Below the pieces are notes generated by a model. It did no database searches. It saw only the letters and a list, made by a program, of their open reading frames with translations, and was not told the origin of the DNA. Positions 46,045 through 59,363 of a stretch of DNA of 64,000 bases are shown piece by piece. The stretch comes from Phaseolus vulgaris (taxonomy: Eukaryota; Streptophyta; Magnoliopsida; Fabales; Fabaceae), in assembly GCF_000499845.2 (NCBI RefSeq), contig NC_023756.2:9841344-9905343 (forward strand), written 5' to 3'. The position numbers were made by a program, and so were the translations under genes. How positions within the stretch are numbered: position 1 is the first letter of the stretch; each line of letters starts with the position of its first letter.

Positions 46045-46195
46045 CTAAAGAAGAAGCCTTGGAAGAAAAATAACCTCAAAGGACCCAAACAAATATGGGT
46101 AGCTAAAGATAATATAATCCCTCTTGTAGATGCTCTCATCTTATGCAAGAAGACCCATGTCATGGATGGTGGGTGCTCTATTTTACGTTTTCAAA
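46045..46195 (+). pseudogene. Copia fragment just before the protease domain
   Basis: The plus strand reads KKPWKKNNLKGPKQIWVAKD, then IIPLVDALILCKKTHVMDGGCS, the conserved GPKxxWVPK...D block of SIRE-like Copia elements followed by a decayed protease DSGCS. It directly follows the family X sequence, which may be the LTR of this element. Confidence 0.55.
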
Positions 46196-46199
46196 TATG

Positions 46200-47159
46200 A
46201 AACTTTCCAAACTTATTTAATAAATAATGTTATTTCAAAATTTGTTTTATATTAACTAATACCAATAAATAAGATTTGAAGACATTCACACGGGATTACA
46301 ATTGTTCTAGAAATGTAAAGGTAAAGTATAGACACTCCTTAATAAAAGATCGCATGACGTGAAGAAGACAAGGCGACCATCTGCACGTGCAAGCTCCAAT
46401 GGTCATCTAGTGTTTTCGTAAGCACTGTATTGATAAGCTTTCCTCGTGCTTTGGAAGTGTCTTCCTTAATATAGCTTCAGAGATCGTCCAACAAGATCGT
46501 CTAGTCACATTCTAGTAATGAGAGATCATCTGGCGCATTTCTTCATAGTTGGAGTGTCTAGTTGGTCCAATTTTCCACTTTGATTGTTCTCTTTATAATA
46601 TATGAGCACTCAGAGATTTTCCAAGAATGGATTGTGGTAAAGAATACTCCTTGAATAAGGTCAGTCATGAGTAGCTACAAGGTGAAAGAATTTGCAAGTT
46701 AATCATGGAGTGGCTTATGAATGAATAGTTGGGTAAATCCAAAAGTGGCTTGGTGAAAGAATACTTTAGGTTCACTTTGCAGCGCTGGTCTGCCTAGTAA
46801 AAATTGATTGGTTAGTCAAGAACTAGACAAAGTAAGTTGCAGCAAATAAAACAACATAAAATATTATGTAAACTCTCTCTCCCACTCTTCTCCTTGTGTG
46901 TTTTGCATGTTATCTTCTTAGAACCAACTTAAGAAGGAGGAGCCACAAAATTAAGTTTGCAAAATATTTGATCAGATCGTCTTATCTAAATTAAACTTTT
47001 CGTATGATTACACAATATCAGACAATATTCGTGACAAATAGTGAAAAGTTTCAAAAATACATTTCAACTTTCCCTTCTTGTGTTCTTCCTATTTTTCACA
47101 CTTCAACATAATTTTTGAAATTATGACAGGCCAATATAATTGAATGTCATTCTTGAAAG
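46200..47159. other. Retrotransposon-like non-coding sequence
   Basis: Contains CTAGTTGGTC/ATCGTCTAG-type phrases, a TATA-like TTTATAATATATGAG (46592) and a C/T-rich tract at 46866-46895. It looks like LTR or leader sequence, but no ends were found. Confidence 0.3.
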
Positions 47160-47164
47160 CATAG

Positions 47165-47759
47165 ATGAGCAGTATGTCATCCTTTAACAATCGAGCTTTA
47201 TTTCTCCCTCTTAGAGCCAAAATCCAGGCTATAACAATGGTTAGAAGTCTCTCATCCATCTTCATATCACAAGTTTTTAAGTGCTTGAAGGTGGTCGTTT
47301 CTCAAATAATCCAAATAAACAAAGATTTTATTGAAGTTCTCAAGCTTAGAAGAAACAAATTCACCTTCCAATTTAAACTCAACAATATTATCCCAAATAT
47401 ATTCTTCTATAATATTTTGTGTACCCTTCACCTATGAAATTAGTACTCCCCATACACAAGAGATTCTATAATAAAAACTCTTATCAAGTTAGGATAGTAT
47501 TTGCCTTACATTTCAACAAAGATTTTGAGACCTTGATTTCTCTGTAATTCATGAAAAAAGAATCCTTCACTCCTAAAGAAATCAAGAGTATGATTTTGTG
47601 GGCGATTTGTCTATCACTCTAAAACCTTCTAAACTCTTATTCAGCTTCTTCTTCGTGTATTCATCCTTCAATAGATGCAGGAAGCCTTGAAGAAGCAGAA
47701 ACTTTTCCTTTCACGATGCCAGATCTCTTAGCCCTCTTAGCTTGTGAGGGAGAGGCCAT
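47165..47759 (-). pseudogene. Putative plant transposon protein remnant
   Basis: The minus strand starts MASPSQAKRAKRSGIVKGK (ATG at 47759), soon meets stops, and lower down reads DNIVEFKLEGEFVSSKLENF and (M)DERLLTIVIAWILALRGRN-like text (47330-47165). The layout (short basic N-terminus, then a R.L..I...IL..RG.N block) resembles the 'putative plant transposon protein' found in Gypsy-related elements. Weak evidence; not assigned further. Confidence 0.35.
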
Positions 47760-48339
47760 GTTTAGGGAGTTTTGTGTGAAAATAGTACGGAGAGTGCAAA
47801 GAGATGAAAATTCTTGCACAAAGGATTTGATTCAATAAAATAGTAGTTAATAGATCTAAACCTTCTCAAAACTATTTTTAGACTCAAATATGATCATTTG
47901 ATGTATTGAAAATGGAGTTGAATCAACCAATCTAACTTAAGAGTAGAAAATAGTCGTTTTTGATAAGTGTAACAACTTCAAACGGTAACTTTAATTGATT
48001 AAAATAGAGTGATAACCAATTAAATTATTCATCTGTTTTAAAAAAATATACAATAAAAGACCTAAATAATCGATTTTCCTTCGTCGTAATAGATTAAAAC
48101 ATAGAATTAAAAATTTACACATAGATAATCGAATAAATCATGAGGTAATTGATTAAAAAAGTGACAAAACGACAAATTCCATAAACAAATAATACAGATT
48201 ATTTGGTATTGGAAACATTATCAAAAAACATATAATAGTAAAATTATTTTGCATATGAATTTATTAACTACACTTAAAAACTTTTAATCATTTGAAAACA
48301 CATTCAGAAACTAAACACCAATTTTAAGGAACTAAGAAA

Positions 48340-49250
48340 ACATACAACTAAACAAGAACATTTTCACCTTGATATTTTGCAAGAGCATTCTTAATCCTTT
48401 TGCATTCTCTTGCTCCACCCCCGCAAAAACAAATAAATCATCATCTAAACTAGGTCCCCAACATAAATTTGGGTCGTCTAGTGTTAGTGGCATATCTCCT
48501 ACATTTGGAATCCAAGCATATCTTCTCTTGGGTACTTTCGACTTTTCTGAAAAAGCATTTGTTTACTGTATGTTCCCTTTTCATATAACATAAATAAGTA
48601 ATCATGGTTTTTTACATTTTTTAAAGCTTTTCTTTTTCTGGTTGGGACAAAATTGAGACCAGTTTTATTATTCACATCTATTTGAGAACCTAGAATAACA
48701 TTTAGGTTGCAATTTCACACTCAAGAACTTTACTTTTTCATCTAAATTTTTGCAAGATTCGCACATAGTTTTTATTTCAAATGAGCCTCACAATCACAAG
48801 AGGAATTGTAAATAATTTCCAAACCTTCCAAAATAGTTTTTAAGGTTGGTGATTTCCTATTTAAATTCTTTAACCCTATTATCCAGCCACTTATTTTCTT
48901 CATTCATTCTATTATTTTAAAAAAAAAAGAGCCTTTTTTATTCCTCATGCATTTCATCGAATGCATCAAGAAGTTGAGCACTATTACATGTTAAGAAAAA
49001 TTTGAGCCACTTACACTTTTTTTTTCCCGAAAGTTGATCATCATGAAAACATATATTTACTTCTTTCATACTGTTGTTGGGTGAACTTGAAGAAGATGCA
49101 TTGCAAGCAATGTATGTTTTCTTCTTCTTAAAACTTTTCTTATTTTTCCATCATTAACAAGGTTAGTATCTAATAAAGGAGATTCAAGTTACCAAAAGGC
49201 TTATCATTTTTCTTGTTCATCTTATTTTGTTGTTGATTCTTGTTTATACT
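48340..49250 (-). pseudogene. Degenerate Copia gag / zinc-knuckle region
   Basis: The minus strand has YLCYMKREHTVNKCFFRK (zinc knuckle with one Cys lost) at about 48595-48550, followed by PKRRYAWIPNVGDMPL and LDDPNLCWGPSL. A Lys/Glu-rich coiled-coil-like stretch lies before it (to about 49250). This is the gag end and linker of a Copia element, full of stops. Confidence 0.45.
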
Positions 49251-49339
49251 TTTGTTCCTCAAGAAAGTTGAAAACTTATTTACCAACAAACATAAATTCT
49301 TATTACTAAATATGCATCTTACTTTCTTGAATCAACTTT

Positions 49340-50100
49340 TATGGTGTGTTTGGAATAGGGAATGCACTGGTTACACGAACAGATGTGAAAGTGGATCCCT
49401 TGTTTGCATCAACAAATGTACGAGGGAGGAGAGATGCAGAAAGAGAAAGATAACTAATTTTTTGTGCTTTGCATTGAAGAGAAACATCAATGAAAGAAGA
49501 GAAAGCAAAATAAGCACTTACAAACTTATGTGTTTACCCTCAATATATAATAAAAATAATTTAAATCACTTAATTTTATTACTTTTATTCCAACTAAACT
49601 GTGCATATCCAAAAAATATTTAATATATTCATAATAAAAAAATATTAAATATATTTTTAAGGAAATAAAAATACCTATATACCTAAAAATATAAATATAT
49701 TTATATATTTATAATAAAAAAGTATTATTAATATTAAAAATATAAGTATTAAAATAATAATAATATTTCATATTAATTTATAAAATAATAATTATAAGAT
49801 TGTTCACCGTGCATAATCGCTTATGCATAAAAAAACACATAGAACTTAATCGATCATGTCGTAAAAAATAGTTGATAATCGATTAAGTATACAACATAAT
49901 CGATTAGCCTCTATTTTAGGAGGATAATGAATTATGTGGTGTGTGTTAAAATAGACATAATCGATTATGCTATTCAGATATTCAACATAATCGATTAAGT
50001 TTTTTTTAAGGGAAGACATAATCGGTTAGACTCCTAAAAACAGTGGATAATCAATTATATTATTTTTTTAAGGAAAAGCATAATTGGTTATGTTTTTTTT
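49340..50100. repeat. AATCGATTA palindrome cluster with GTGTGTTTGGA start
   Basis: TATGGTGTGTTTGGAATAGGG at 49340, then about ten ATAATCGATTAT-like motifs at 49806-50090, with spacing of 20-40 bp and point changes. Same arrangement as 7990-8910. Confidence 0.55.
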
Positions 50101-50913
50101 TTCAAATTTTCCAATTTTTGTTTTTTATGATTTTTCCTTTGATTTTTTAGGTGCTTTTTTGTGTTTTTTTTATTCTAATTTAATATTCTGTTTGTATTTA
50201 TTTTTAGAAATATTACAAATATTTTTTCTTATTAATCATAATTAATAAAATACATTATTTGAAATTATAGGCTATTATTTTAGTAATTTTATTTATATTA
50301 TTCCAAATTCAATTATTGATTTATTAATAAGAATAGAAAATCCATTTAAATATTTAAATTCTAAAAGCATAAATAATAGAATTCAATTATATATTATAAT
50401 GATTTAGATTTTGATTTACTAATGAAAATAAAAACTCCATTTAAATATTTAAATTCTAAAAATATAAATAATAGAATTCAATTGATATATTATATACATC
50501 CCAAATTTATCTATCTACAAATTCCAAAATATTAGCATTCTAACTTTCTGAAAGGGATAGTTTTCTCAATGAAAAGTGAAGGCTTGTTAATTACAACACC
50601 TTCGGCAAAAGTTTGATTTTCCAAAGCCATACTAAAAAAATTGGGATTTTTGTTTTGATTAACTTTCAAAATCCAGCTTTGAGGCCAATTATTAGAAAAT
50701 AATAAATGCATTAGCTAAACCAAAAGAGGAGTGAATTGGTTTTAAAAAAATTTCAAAATATGTATTAAGTACTTTTAAAACAAATTCAATTTGAAAAACA
50801 AAATGAAATTAATTTAGAAATCATAATTGATAAAATATTGGTTAACAACAATGTAAAGAAGATAAGGAAAGAGAAACATTGCACCAAAAATTTATATTGG
50901 TTCAGATCACAAA
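50101..50913. other. AT-rich, nothing recognised
   Basis: Two short similar stretches (ATTTAAATATTTAAATTCTAAAA at about 50343 and 50442) form a local direct repeat of about 100 bp. No coding signal. Confidence 0.4.
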
Positions 50914-52150
50914 TGTTGAGACCCTAGACGATTTGTCTAGATGGTCTAATAAGTCTGGAGACAATTTGATGAACTGTAGACGGTGTATGAGTCATGTCTT
51001 TATGTTTTGATGATAACAAAAACTACTTGATTACTTACTTGTATATTGAAAGATCTAAAAAATGTTTCTACAACTGTAGTGTTCATTAGACAGACATTCT
51101 CTAGAGATGGGTTAGAAATCTATTAGACGATCATATATCTACTGAAAATGTGTTAAATCAAAGAGTTTTTATGCTAAAAAATGTGAAGGTTTGAATCAAT
51201 GCAAATCCATCTTGTATATCTTTTAAAATCCATCTTTTCTCAAACAGATTTTTTCGAATAAGTGTTGCAAATATTTTCTTGATATATTGTGAATATCACC
51301 AAATCTTCTTTAAACAAAAATAATTTGAATAAATTATAGTATCACTTGTTACCTGGAATGAAATGGATTTTTTATTATGTTTTGATTTGTTTATACTTAG
51401 CCATATTGCAAATACCTTGGAATTAGTTTCTTAAACAAATCTGAAGCGAAAATAAATAAGAAGATTGCAAATCCAAACTTTCTATTTTAAATGTCTAGCA
51501 CAAAAAAGATGAATATATGAAGATTATCAAAATCCAATCTTAACAAAATCTTGTAGTAGAGAATAAAATCAAAATATTTATAAAGATATTGAAGGGAAGA
51601 ACGAAAATCATGTGAGTCAAGCAACAAAAAGATATATTGCGATCTAGTTTAAAATATTGAGACTTGCATTGAGTGTCTAATCAAGTCATAAGAACTTCTA
51701 TTTTTCGGTTGAGTGTAAAACCATTGTAATTCTTTACTTTGTAAAGTTATACTCATGTGAGATTTCTCTATGTTATCTTTGAGAGTGTTAATTATTTTTC
51801 TTTTGAGTGTTCTTAATCTCAAGGGGAGGTTAAGAAGGTGTAACTTGGATAGGTGCAAATACTTGTTGTAACATGGAGAGGTAACAAGTCTTGCTTTGAA
51901 GCAGTTGGTTAGTGGAAGCTCTTAAGCAATTGCTTAAACGGACTGAATGTAGCCAAAGGTTAGGTAAACCAAGATAAAATCTTGTGTTGATCTCTCGGTT
52001 ACTCCTGTTGTCACTTATGATTTAAGTCATATGAGAATGTTTCTTCTAGATGATCTATTAGACGATACGCTAGAAGGTCTAATCGATAGCCTACTATTTC
52101 ATCTACTACAAAAAGAGTAGTAAGGCTCCATTCACCCCCCCTCCTTCTGG
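50914..52150 (+). repeat. LTR-like element (family X, copy 2)
   Basis: Starts TGTTGAGACCCTAGACG, matches 43778-44700 plus 45627-45990 without the solo LTR, and ends near a TTCACCCCCCCTCC tract typical of legume Copia/SIRE leaders. Right end uncertain. Confidence 0.55.
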
Positions 52151-52304
52151 AGTCAACTGTACCTACAAAAAATAATCCTACTTCTAGTCTCAATTATTTA
52201 ACCTTAAATATTTGGATTTGACTATCTTTAAAATTTTGTATAAACACTCACAATAGCAATTACAAACACAAGGCAACTAAACACCATATGATCAACTCTT
52301 AAAC

Positions 52305-54127
52305 ACTACAGTATGCGGCCTTTGTCAGACCAAGGAGGAATCGTGCCAGCACCTCTTCTTGGAGTGTGAACATGCGCTACGTGTCTGGGCTTTGTGCTTT
52401 AGATGGGTAGGTATTTTGTCTGTCCAACATAATAGTCTTATGATCAATTTTGAGAGCTTTCATTTGATTCAACACACCAATAAACAAAATCTGGTTTGGA
52501 AAGGAATGTGGGCAGTTGTAGTCCGGTGTATGTGGGAGCATAGAAACTCAATTGTGTTTAACCAAGGAGTTGTAGATGCAGAAGAAGTACTCCAAAACGC
52601 TCAGCTTAAAACATGGTTATGGATGAAACATAAGGCACACAATTTTAACTACTCCTTTGCATAATGGATTTTGAACCCACTGCCCTGCATCAATAGTGTC
52701 AAGTAAGTGATGGTAGATGAAGGTATTTTGTAGGTGTTATACGCAAGAGAAAGAAGGAAACAGAGGTGAACTGCACTCTGTAAGTAGAGGCGAATACAAA
52801 GATGACGCAATTCTCAGTTAGGCTCAATGACCTTGAGGAGGATGGGGGAGTCAGTGGACTGTCGGGGGAGCTTAGCCCGGTTGGAGAGAGGTTTGAAAAG
52901 GCTAAGGTGTTTCCCCAATCCAGAAGTATGGTCCTGGTCCAATTGCAGAAGTTGTTACTGGGCGCATATTTGATCTGATGCGATGTTGAACTGGAGGAAG
53001 GTATATGGTGTTTAACAGGGGAAAGCTTTGCAAGAAGGGGCCATGATCGGCAGTAGGTATCCACTGATGAGTGCAAATTCAAGTCCAGCAAGGTTTTTTT
53101 GGCTTAGATAAGCCCTGCTAGGATGCCTAAGCTGTCTGGGGCAATTTTGCTATGGGCTATGATGTTTGTAGCCATTGTGTGGTCTGGAAGGTGGATTGGG
53201 TGGCTGGCAGTTAGTGCTTGTATGTACACTACGCCAGCAATACACATTTTTTCACGGTTAAGAGGAGGGTGTGAGCCAGACCTTGAAGGGTACTAAAGCT
53301 AAAGGAATGTCACTGAGAAGAAGGAGGCTTGGTAAGGTGTTCTGTTATGCTGGTGAACATGTTTAAAAGTTGTCGTAACTTATACTGGTGAAGAGTTCTG
53401 TTCATGAGGAACAAATCAAATCTGAAGCTGCAGGCCACAACCCTCTTAGCAGTTTGATGGTGGCGCTAGGATGCATGTGGATACTAGTCTCATGAACCTT
53501 ATGCAGGTGCAGGTCTTATGAATCTTATGCAAGTGCAGGTTTAGGGGGGTCTCAGAGACATGATATAGTTCAGATGGAAAACTCTTTGGGCTGATTTAAA
53601 ATACTATGGTTCTAGGGGAATGATCTATTGCAATTCTGAAACACAAATGATGTGTTTATCATGCCTACAAGAGATTGCATATGATGGTTGTTTTGGAGGT
53701 AGGATTGGTATAATGTGAAGTATAGGAGAGGTGGTTGTGAAGTATGGATGTTGTTATCAATCTTGTTCTTAAATTTTGGGTTGGTGTGCTGCTGCCATAA
53801 TATCAATATGTCATGCATCTGGATTTTTGAAAACTGCTTATGGTCAATCGCTCTCCTTCCATTCAGTGCAGAGGCAGCCAGAAATCTGTTGGTTGTGGTA
53901 ACTTGTTTAGCTAAGTAGCACTGTGTTGGAAAGCGCACTTTTGATCTTAGTAGCTTTTTAGGTTATGTTCATGCTTTGTTCAATAGGTTTTGGGTGCTCT
54001 GAACGTGCTAGCTGGTACTTAAGAACCACAATTTATCTTAGTTAGGAGCACCTATCTTATGTATACGGGTTGGGACACCCCTGAAGTGTCCCATTTTAAT
54101 TTGATTCATTCTTTGCTGATAAAAAAA
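52305..54127 (+). mobile_element. 5'-truncated L1-type LINE with target duplication and poly(A)
   Basis: A 14-bp direct repeat ATCAACTCTTAAAC flanks it (52291-52304 and 54128-54141). It begins inside the zf-RVT region (CGLCQTKEESCQHLFLEC) and reads VWALCFRWVGILSVQHN, MWEHRNSIVFNQGV and WLWMKHKAHNFNYSFA to a stop at 52662-52664, followed by a 1.4-kb 3' UTR and A8 at 54121-54128. It is the same family as the LINE at 233-6010 (about 70% identical there by eye). It shows the normal LINE 3' end that the first copy lacks. Confidence 0.9.
52311..52664 (+). pseudogene. LINE ORF2 C-terminus (zf-RVT)
   Basis: About 117 codons with the CxxC...HxxxxC zinc-finger-like motif (CQTKEESCQHLFLEC); no RT. Intact to its stop but only the tail of ORF2. 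Confidence 0.85.
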
Positions 54128-54141
54128 ATCAACTCTTAAAC

Positions 54142-56096
54142 GCACTCAAAAGGATATGAGCAACCATTGGAACACTGTATAGTTACAACGCTTTCTATTT
54201 TAGTCGATCATGACACATGTGAATCGATTAATTTAACTTTTATTTAATATAATAAAACCAAGTTACCCAAGTATGTAATATTTTAATTAGTTAAATATGC
54301 TCTATTTTAATCTATTAATTGAATTGATAATCAATTATACTATTTTGAACCCTCTCAAAAATAGTTTAATTGATTAATTAAAAACTTAATCAATTAAGAA
54401 AGCCATTAAACCTTTTTCCTCGTATTTTTTACTTTATAAAAATGGTTTTCTTTTAATGAATGGTAGTACCTTGTGTCAAAGACTCTCAACAACTTACAAT
54501 GAAAGTTAAAACTCTAAAAACATCTTAATCTTCAAGCATCATCATCAAAACATATTCAATGGAGGCTTGAGTCTACTCTTCAAGTTCAACAATATCATCC
54601 CATATTAGTTACCCCAGTTTTCTTACATTTCATTCATGTATATCACAAAATTCATACAAAATCTAACTCAAAACATATTTTTTTCCTTCACCATACAAAA
54701 TTTGCATCATGTACTTCAAATTTTACATCTCGTTGTTTGCATCATCAATCACATAATAAGTCACACACTCACATTTTAAATTCAGCATTCAAAACCCTAT
54801 ATTTCAACATAAAATAAATACTAATAAACTTCGATTAACTATTCACCACACTATAATAATAAAAAAGTATAGAAGGTTGATAAAATATAAAATATAAACA
54901 ATTTTACCATTTACAAATCAAGAAATAAAGCAATCACCAAATTTTTGTTCCAAAAGAAGCTAATAAATAAAACAAGAAAAGCTAAAATTCTAGAAGTTAA
55001 ACTCAAGTGGAATTAATATGAAAAACAAAAAGTGAAAGCCAAAAATGATAAGCAAAAACTAAAGCTACAAAATAAAGACTAGCACAATCAAAAGGAACCT
55101 ATGAAATGCTCTAACATGAATTAAAAAATAAAAGTCTAGAGTGGATTGGCACTGATTTTTCTAGAATTTGTATTAATTTTTTCCACAACGTTTGATGGTG
55201 AAAATTTTATGTTACACTCTCAACTCAACAAGTAATCAAAAACCAAAAATTTGAGGTTAATTGGATATGTATACACTGAGAAAAAAATCACACAAGTTGA
55301 GCAAACCACAAACTTAAGGTCACCAGAAAAAAAGTTTAGGTCCATCACTTGCAGAGTTGGTTCTAAAATTTATTGTAATTTTTTTACCACAAATTTGAAG
55401 CTCAAATTTTTTTTCTAATATGTATTGTAGTCCCAAATTTAAAAAAAAAATCAAGGTAACGTACCAAGGAATATGTGGTAAGATTTTCAAAGTGAAACAA
55501 CATAGGAAATAGGTGCAATAAAATGGAAACTAATAGCAAATAGTCACTAAAGCCTTTTTGGTTAAATAGAGAAAACGTCCTAGCTTTTGTGATTTATAAC
55601 TTTTTTTTGTATTTGATATTAGGAATTTCCTTTTTTTACTACATATTATAAACATACTACGGCTCTCATAGTAAAAAATATATAATATTTGGATGTAGGA
55701 TGTGTTCAATTATTTTTCAAAACTAGGTGAAATTACTACAAATCTGGAAACTACACGGAAACCTAAAGAAGTCAATGAATGAAGAAGAAAAACAACAACA
55801 CAAGCAATGGAATTGAAACAAGAAACTTAATAATGGACTAATAACAAGTATAGAGATTGAAATATGTGAAAAGCAAAATGCACCAAAGCTTATACTCACA
55901 ATTAACACAAAGGATTTTTCACAAACACTATGTGTGCACTAGAAACATTTAACAAACACATTGCATACAGCTGAACACTTTGAGTAATGTGGAAAATTGA
56001 AGCAAGAATTGAACGTGACAAGTTACATGCAAGGATTAGAAACAAAAAGACAACACCTAAATACACATGGAATTTGAATTAAACACTGATGAGCAT
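54142..56096. other. Retrotransposon-like sequence without clear ends
   Basis: 54142-54560 continues the sequence split by the LINE (AATTGATTAA motifs, TATA-like TTTATAAAAATGG at 54433) and looks like an LTR. The rest shows nothing recognised except a 30-bp segment at 54871-54900 repeated exactly at 58373-58402. Confidence 0.35.
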
Positions 56097-57269
56097 ATAT
56101 TTATTCACACTCAATAGCCTTAATCATAGATTATTGGACTATAATAATAAATAAATCCATTGTTTTAATTAATATTCTTATAATTGGGTTTATTTGGGCC
56201 TTATATATTATTATTGTTTATTTTGTGTTTTTAGGGTAAATGATCTGAAGCATCTACCTTGTGAATGGGCCAAATATGCAAAAGTCCAAGTTGCTTCTTT
56301 GAATCAAAACAGAAAACAAATTCTGAGGAGAAGAAAGAGAAAATAAAAGCTACAAGATTCCAGAAACAGAATTGGAAGCAAATCTTCTGCAAAATAAAAA
56401 GAATTATGGAAAGTGGAAACTGTTTACAAAATCTAAACTGCAATATTTTCCCAAGATCCTTGGAGCAGAAAAGCCTTATAAAAGGACACAAGCATCAAGT
56501 AGAAAGGGAGAGAGCTTCATAGGGTTTCTTAGTTTCTTTTCTTATTTGTAATTCTTTTGCCTCCGCATGGAAAGCTAAACCTTTTGGTTGATTCCTTTGT
56601 GATTCCCCATTGAGTTCTGAGGTTTTGATCAATAAAAATTTCTATTTTTAATTCTCTATAGCAGTTGTTTTTATTGTCTAATCTCCTGGAAAACTAGTTT
56701 TTGTGAGAGGTTGTACTTGAACGCATGATTGAGAGTCTTCCTTATCTTAAACTTTGGTTTCTTAGTTAGTTCGTATTGTTCTAATTAATTTCTTGGGCGC
56801 ATGATTCAAGAGAGAGGAGATAAGCATTCCCATGGAGTATACGCATGGAACAAAGTGGGTATTGATTAAACCGGTAGACGCATGCTTTACTGGTGAGCTT
56901 CAGTTGAATTAGGTTTGGCGCATGTTCAATCTAGTTTAGCTCTGCTGAGGATTGAGAAAAGAATAATCTTTAGAGAGCCTGTGAAGAATTCATTGGTGGA
57001 AGAACTTGGGAGTCAATCTGCATTCTTTACTGATTCAAATCATCATTTATATTTTCTTGCTAAACGATCACAACCCCTCTGTTTCTTCACCATTATTGCT
57101 AATTTTCATTGTTTGCAGATAGGTTTTGAATTCTATTCACTGAAATTACTATTGGATTCGTTGGGAGACGACTTGGGGTCATCTGACCACAACTATATTA
57201 TCATCTCTCTAGTGTTAGACAAGTCTACGCTAGAATCATATTAATTTGACAGCAAAACGACAGCTATCA
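56097..57269 (+). mobile_element. Gypsy-type LTR with adjoining primer site
   Basis: Begins TGATGAGCATATATTTATTC and ends GACAGCTATCA. It contains a TATA box TTATAAAAGGACAC (56474) and CGCATG repeats at 56720-56930 (GCGCATG, ACGCATG). Right after it, TGGCGCCGTTGCCGGGGA (57274-57291) is the tRNA-Asp-type primer site typical of Athila/Tat Gypsy elements. No gag or pol follows, so the body is lost. Confidence 0.75.
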
Positions 57270-57273
57270 AATT

Positions 57274-57291
57274 TGGCGCCGTTGCCGGGGA
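57274..57291 (+). other. Primer binding site of Gypsy element
   Basis: TGGCGCCGTTGCCGGGGA, four bases after the LTR end. Confidence 0.75.
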
Positions 57292-57533
57292 CAAAAAGAA
57301 TTAAAGGACAACAAATCAAAAATAATAATAACACATGCGGTTTTGGTAGGTTTTCATGCGAAACATCTTTGAAGAAAAATGAATCAATTTGAACCATACA
57401 AAACATAAGCTTAATCGTTTAAAATGTATATAAGAGAGATTAACGGTGAAACAACAAATAAAACACAATTTGAATTGATTAAATGGATGAAAACAACAAG
57501 ATAAAACAAAACAGAGTGGAACCAAATAGGTTA

Positions 57534-58372
57534 TGCAGCAAAAAGCACTACAAGGTGTTTGATGAAGACTTGAATGAAAATAAACAGTGGAAAAATGATT
57601 TCAATCGGTGGAAAAGGGTTATAAACGATAGAAAATGATTATAAATGGTGGAACACAAAGAACAGTGGAAGAAAACTCAAGAACAAGCAAGAAATCGTGA
57701 AGAACAAAGTTGGACATTTTTTGTGTGTAGAATTTGACTAAGCTGGATGAAGCATGGTCATTGGATCTTTGTGTGCTCTGATCCACCTAATGTAATCCAA
57801 GGTATGAATTGGATGGAAGAAGATGAAGAGACAGCGGAAGAATGAAAAGTTGCACCGAAGAATGAGGAATGAAAAGAGTTTCAGAGGTGATTTAGGTGCT
57901 TGAAGGTAAGGAGAGGTTTGGCCAACTCCATACAGTTACACTAGGTCTCTAGGAATCAAATAGAGATTTAGAAGAGAATGAATATGAATTTCAAAGTACT
58001 CATTCAATTAATGTTCAAATCTGAATACAAATGTAAGTAATGCACTTATTTATACGCTCAGGTAGCTTAAGGTTTAAACCTTAGTTACTCTAGCTAACCT
58101 ATGGTAATCTTTTGGAAGCTCTTAGTGTAGCATGTGTCACATTTACTCTTCTCTTATGAGCTTTAGAAATCCTTGCTTATATATCAAGTGAGGATTTCTA
58201 AAGTGGGCATGATGTATTTCAACCTACTATACTTTTTACAATTTTTATACAAAACTAGAAGTCTTAATTGAGCACATGAGAAGTCTTTTGACTATTCTTT
58301 TCTTTCTCTATTCTTCTAATCATGGCACAAGTCAAAGGTCCTATGTATGTTGTGTTGGATGGTCCTCCATCA
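57534..58372 (-). repeat. Probable LTR, minus orientation
   Basis: Plus-strand ends TGCAGC and CCTCCATCA give a TG...CA unit. A minus-strand TATA box GCGTATAAATAAG lies near 58050. No target duplication seen, so the ends are provisional. Confidence 0.4.
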
Positions 58373-58468
58373 AGAAGGTTGATAAAATATAAAATATAAA
58401 CATCTTTAGCATTTACAAACATTTAAAAATATTTATTTAAAGTCTAGAAAAACATTGTGTTCGCTCAA

Positions 58469-59363
58469 TGATAAGTGTCATAATTCATTAATATTTCATA
58501 CAAAAAGATAGACACTTATGGACTTGAAATGATAAAATAATTATAATTCAACCTCTAATTTAGTAATTTTAACCTTTTTACATATATTTGGATTATGAGA
58601 TGAATAAGAATGATTTATTCCCAATTTTGTGTTATTTTTCAGGAATTTATGGAGAGATGAAGCATATAAATATATTATGAATAAAGATGTCACTTAACTC
58701 AAGCCCAATTAGGTTAAGTAGAAGACATGAGGCATAACCCTAAACATTATTGGGATGAACCAAAGGAAGGAACCCTAAAGGAGACATCCGTCAAGGAGAA
58801 ACGTTATGGATCTTCTTTTCTTCTTGTCCATGCTTGTAATAGTCATCATGAGCGACTAATTCTTTTCTTTTGAAATTTGGAGTAATTTGTTCAAACTCTT
58901 ATTTATTGGTGATATTTATCTATAATATTTCAGTTCTTGATTGATGATTGATATTATCATTTTATTTTCAAAACTTGAATTATTCATGATTTTGATCCTT
59001 AGATTTAAGAGACTCTCTTAATAATTTTGTACGCGAGGAATCAATATGAATGATTTTTATATGTGCATCAATATCAATCAAGATTGAATATTATAATATT
59101 TTGTAAAAATACAGACGAGTGAGAATGATGAACCTCAATTCCAATTTTCTCAATTGACTCATACAAATCTTTTACTTTGTTTTATTTAATTTCTTGCAAA
59201 TTCACCATACAAACAACCTTTTCTAACAAACTTTTATATATTGTCTTATATTTATATTTAGTGAATATTATACTTGAGAATTCAACTTTTCCTTGTGGTT
59301 TCGATATTCGTCTTTAGGAACAAATATTTTTGACAGAGTACACTTACCGTAAAATAGGTATCA
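58469..59363 (+). mobile_element. Solo LTR with CTCAA target duplication
   Basis: 895 bp, TGATAAGTGTCATAATTC to AATAGGTATCA, flanked by CTCAA at 58464-58468 and 59364-59368. Near its end CTTGTGGTTTCGATATTCG resembles the conserved 3' part of Tat/Athila-like LTRs. Confidence 0.8.

Noticed and set aside
53612..53938. ORFs of 67-108 codons in the LINE 3' UTR (both strands)
   Set aside because: They lie in the non-coding 3' region of the truncated LINE and show no domain.
56265..56522. 85-codon Lys-rich ORF
   Set aside because: It lies inside the Gypsy LTR upstream of and across its TATA box; A-rich composition explains it.
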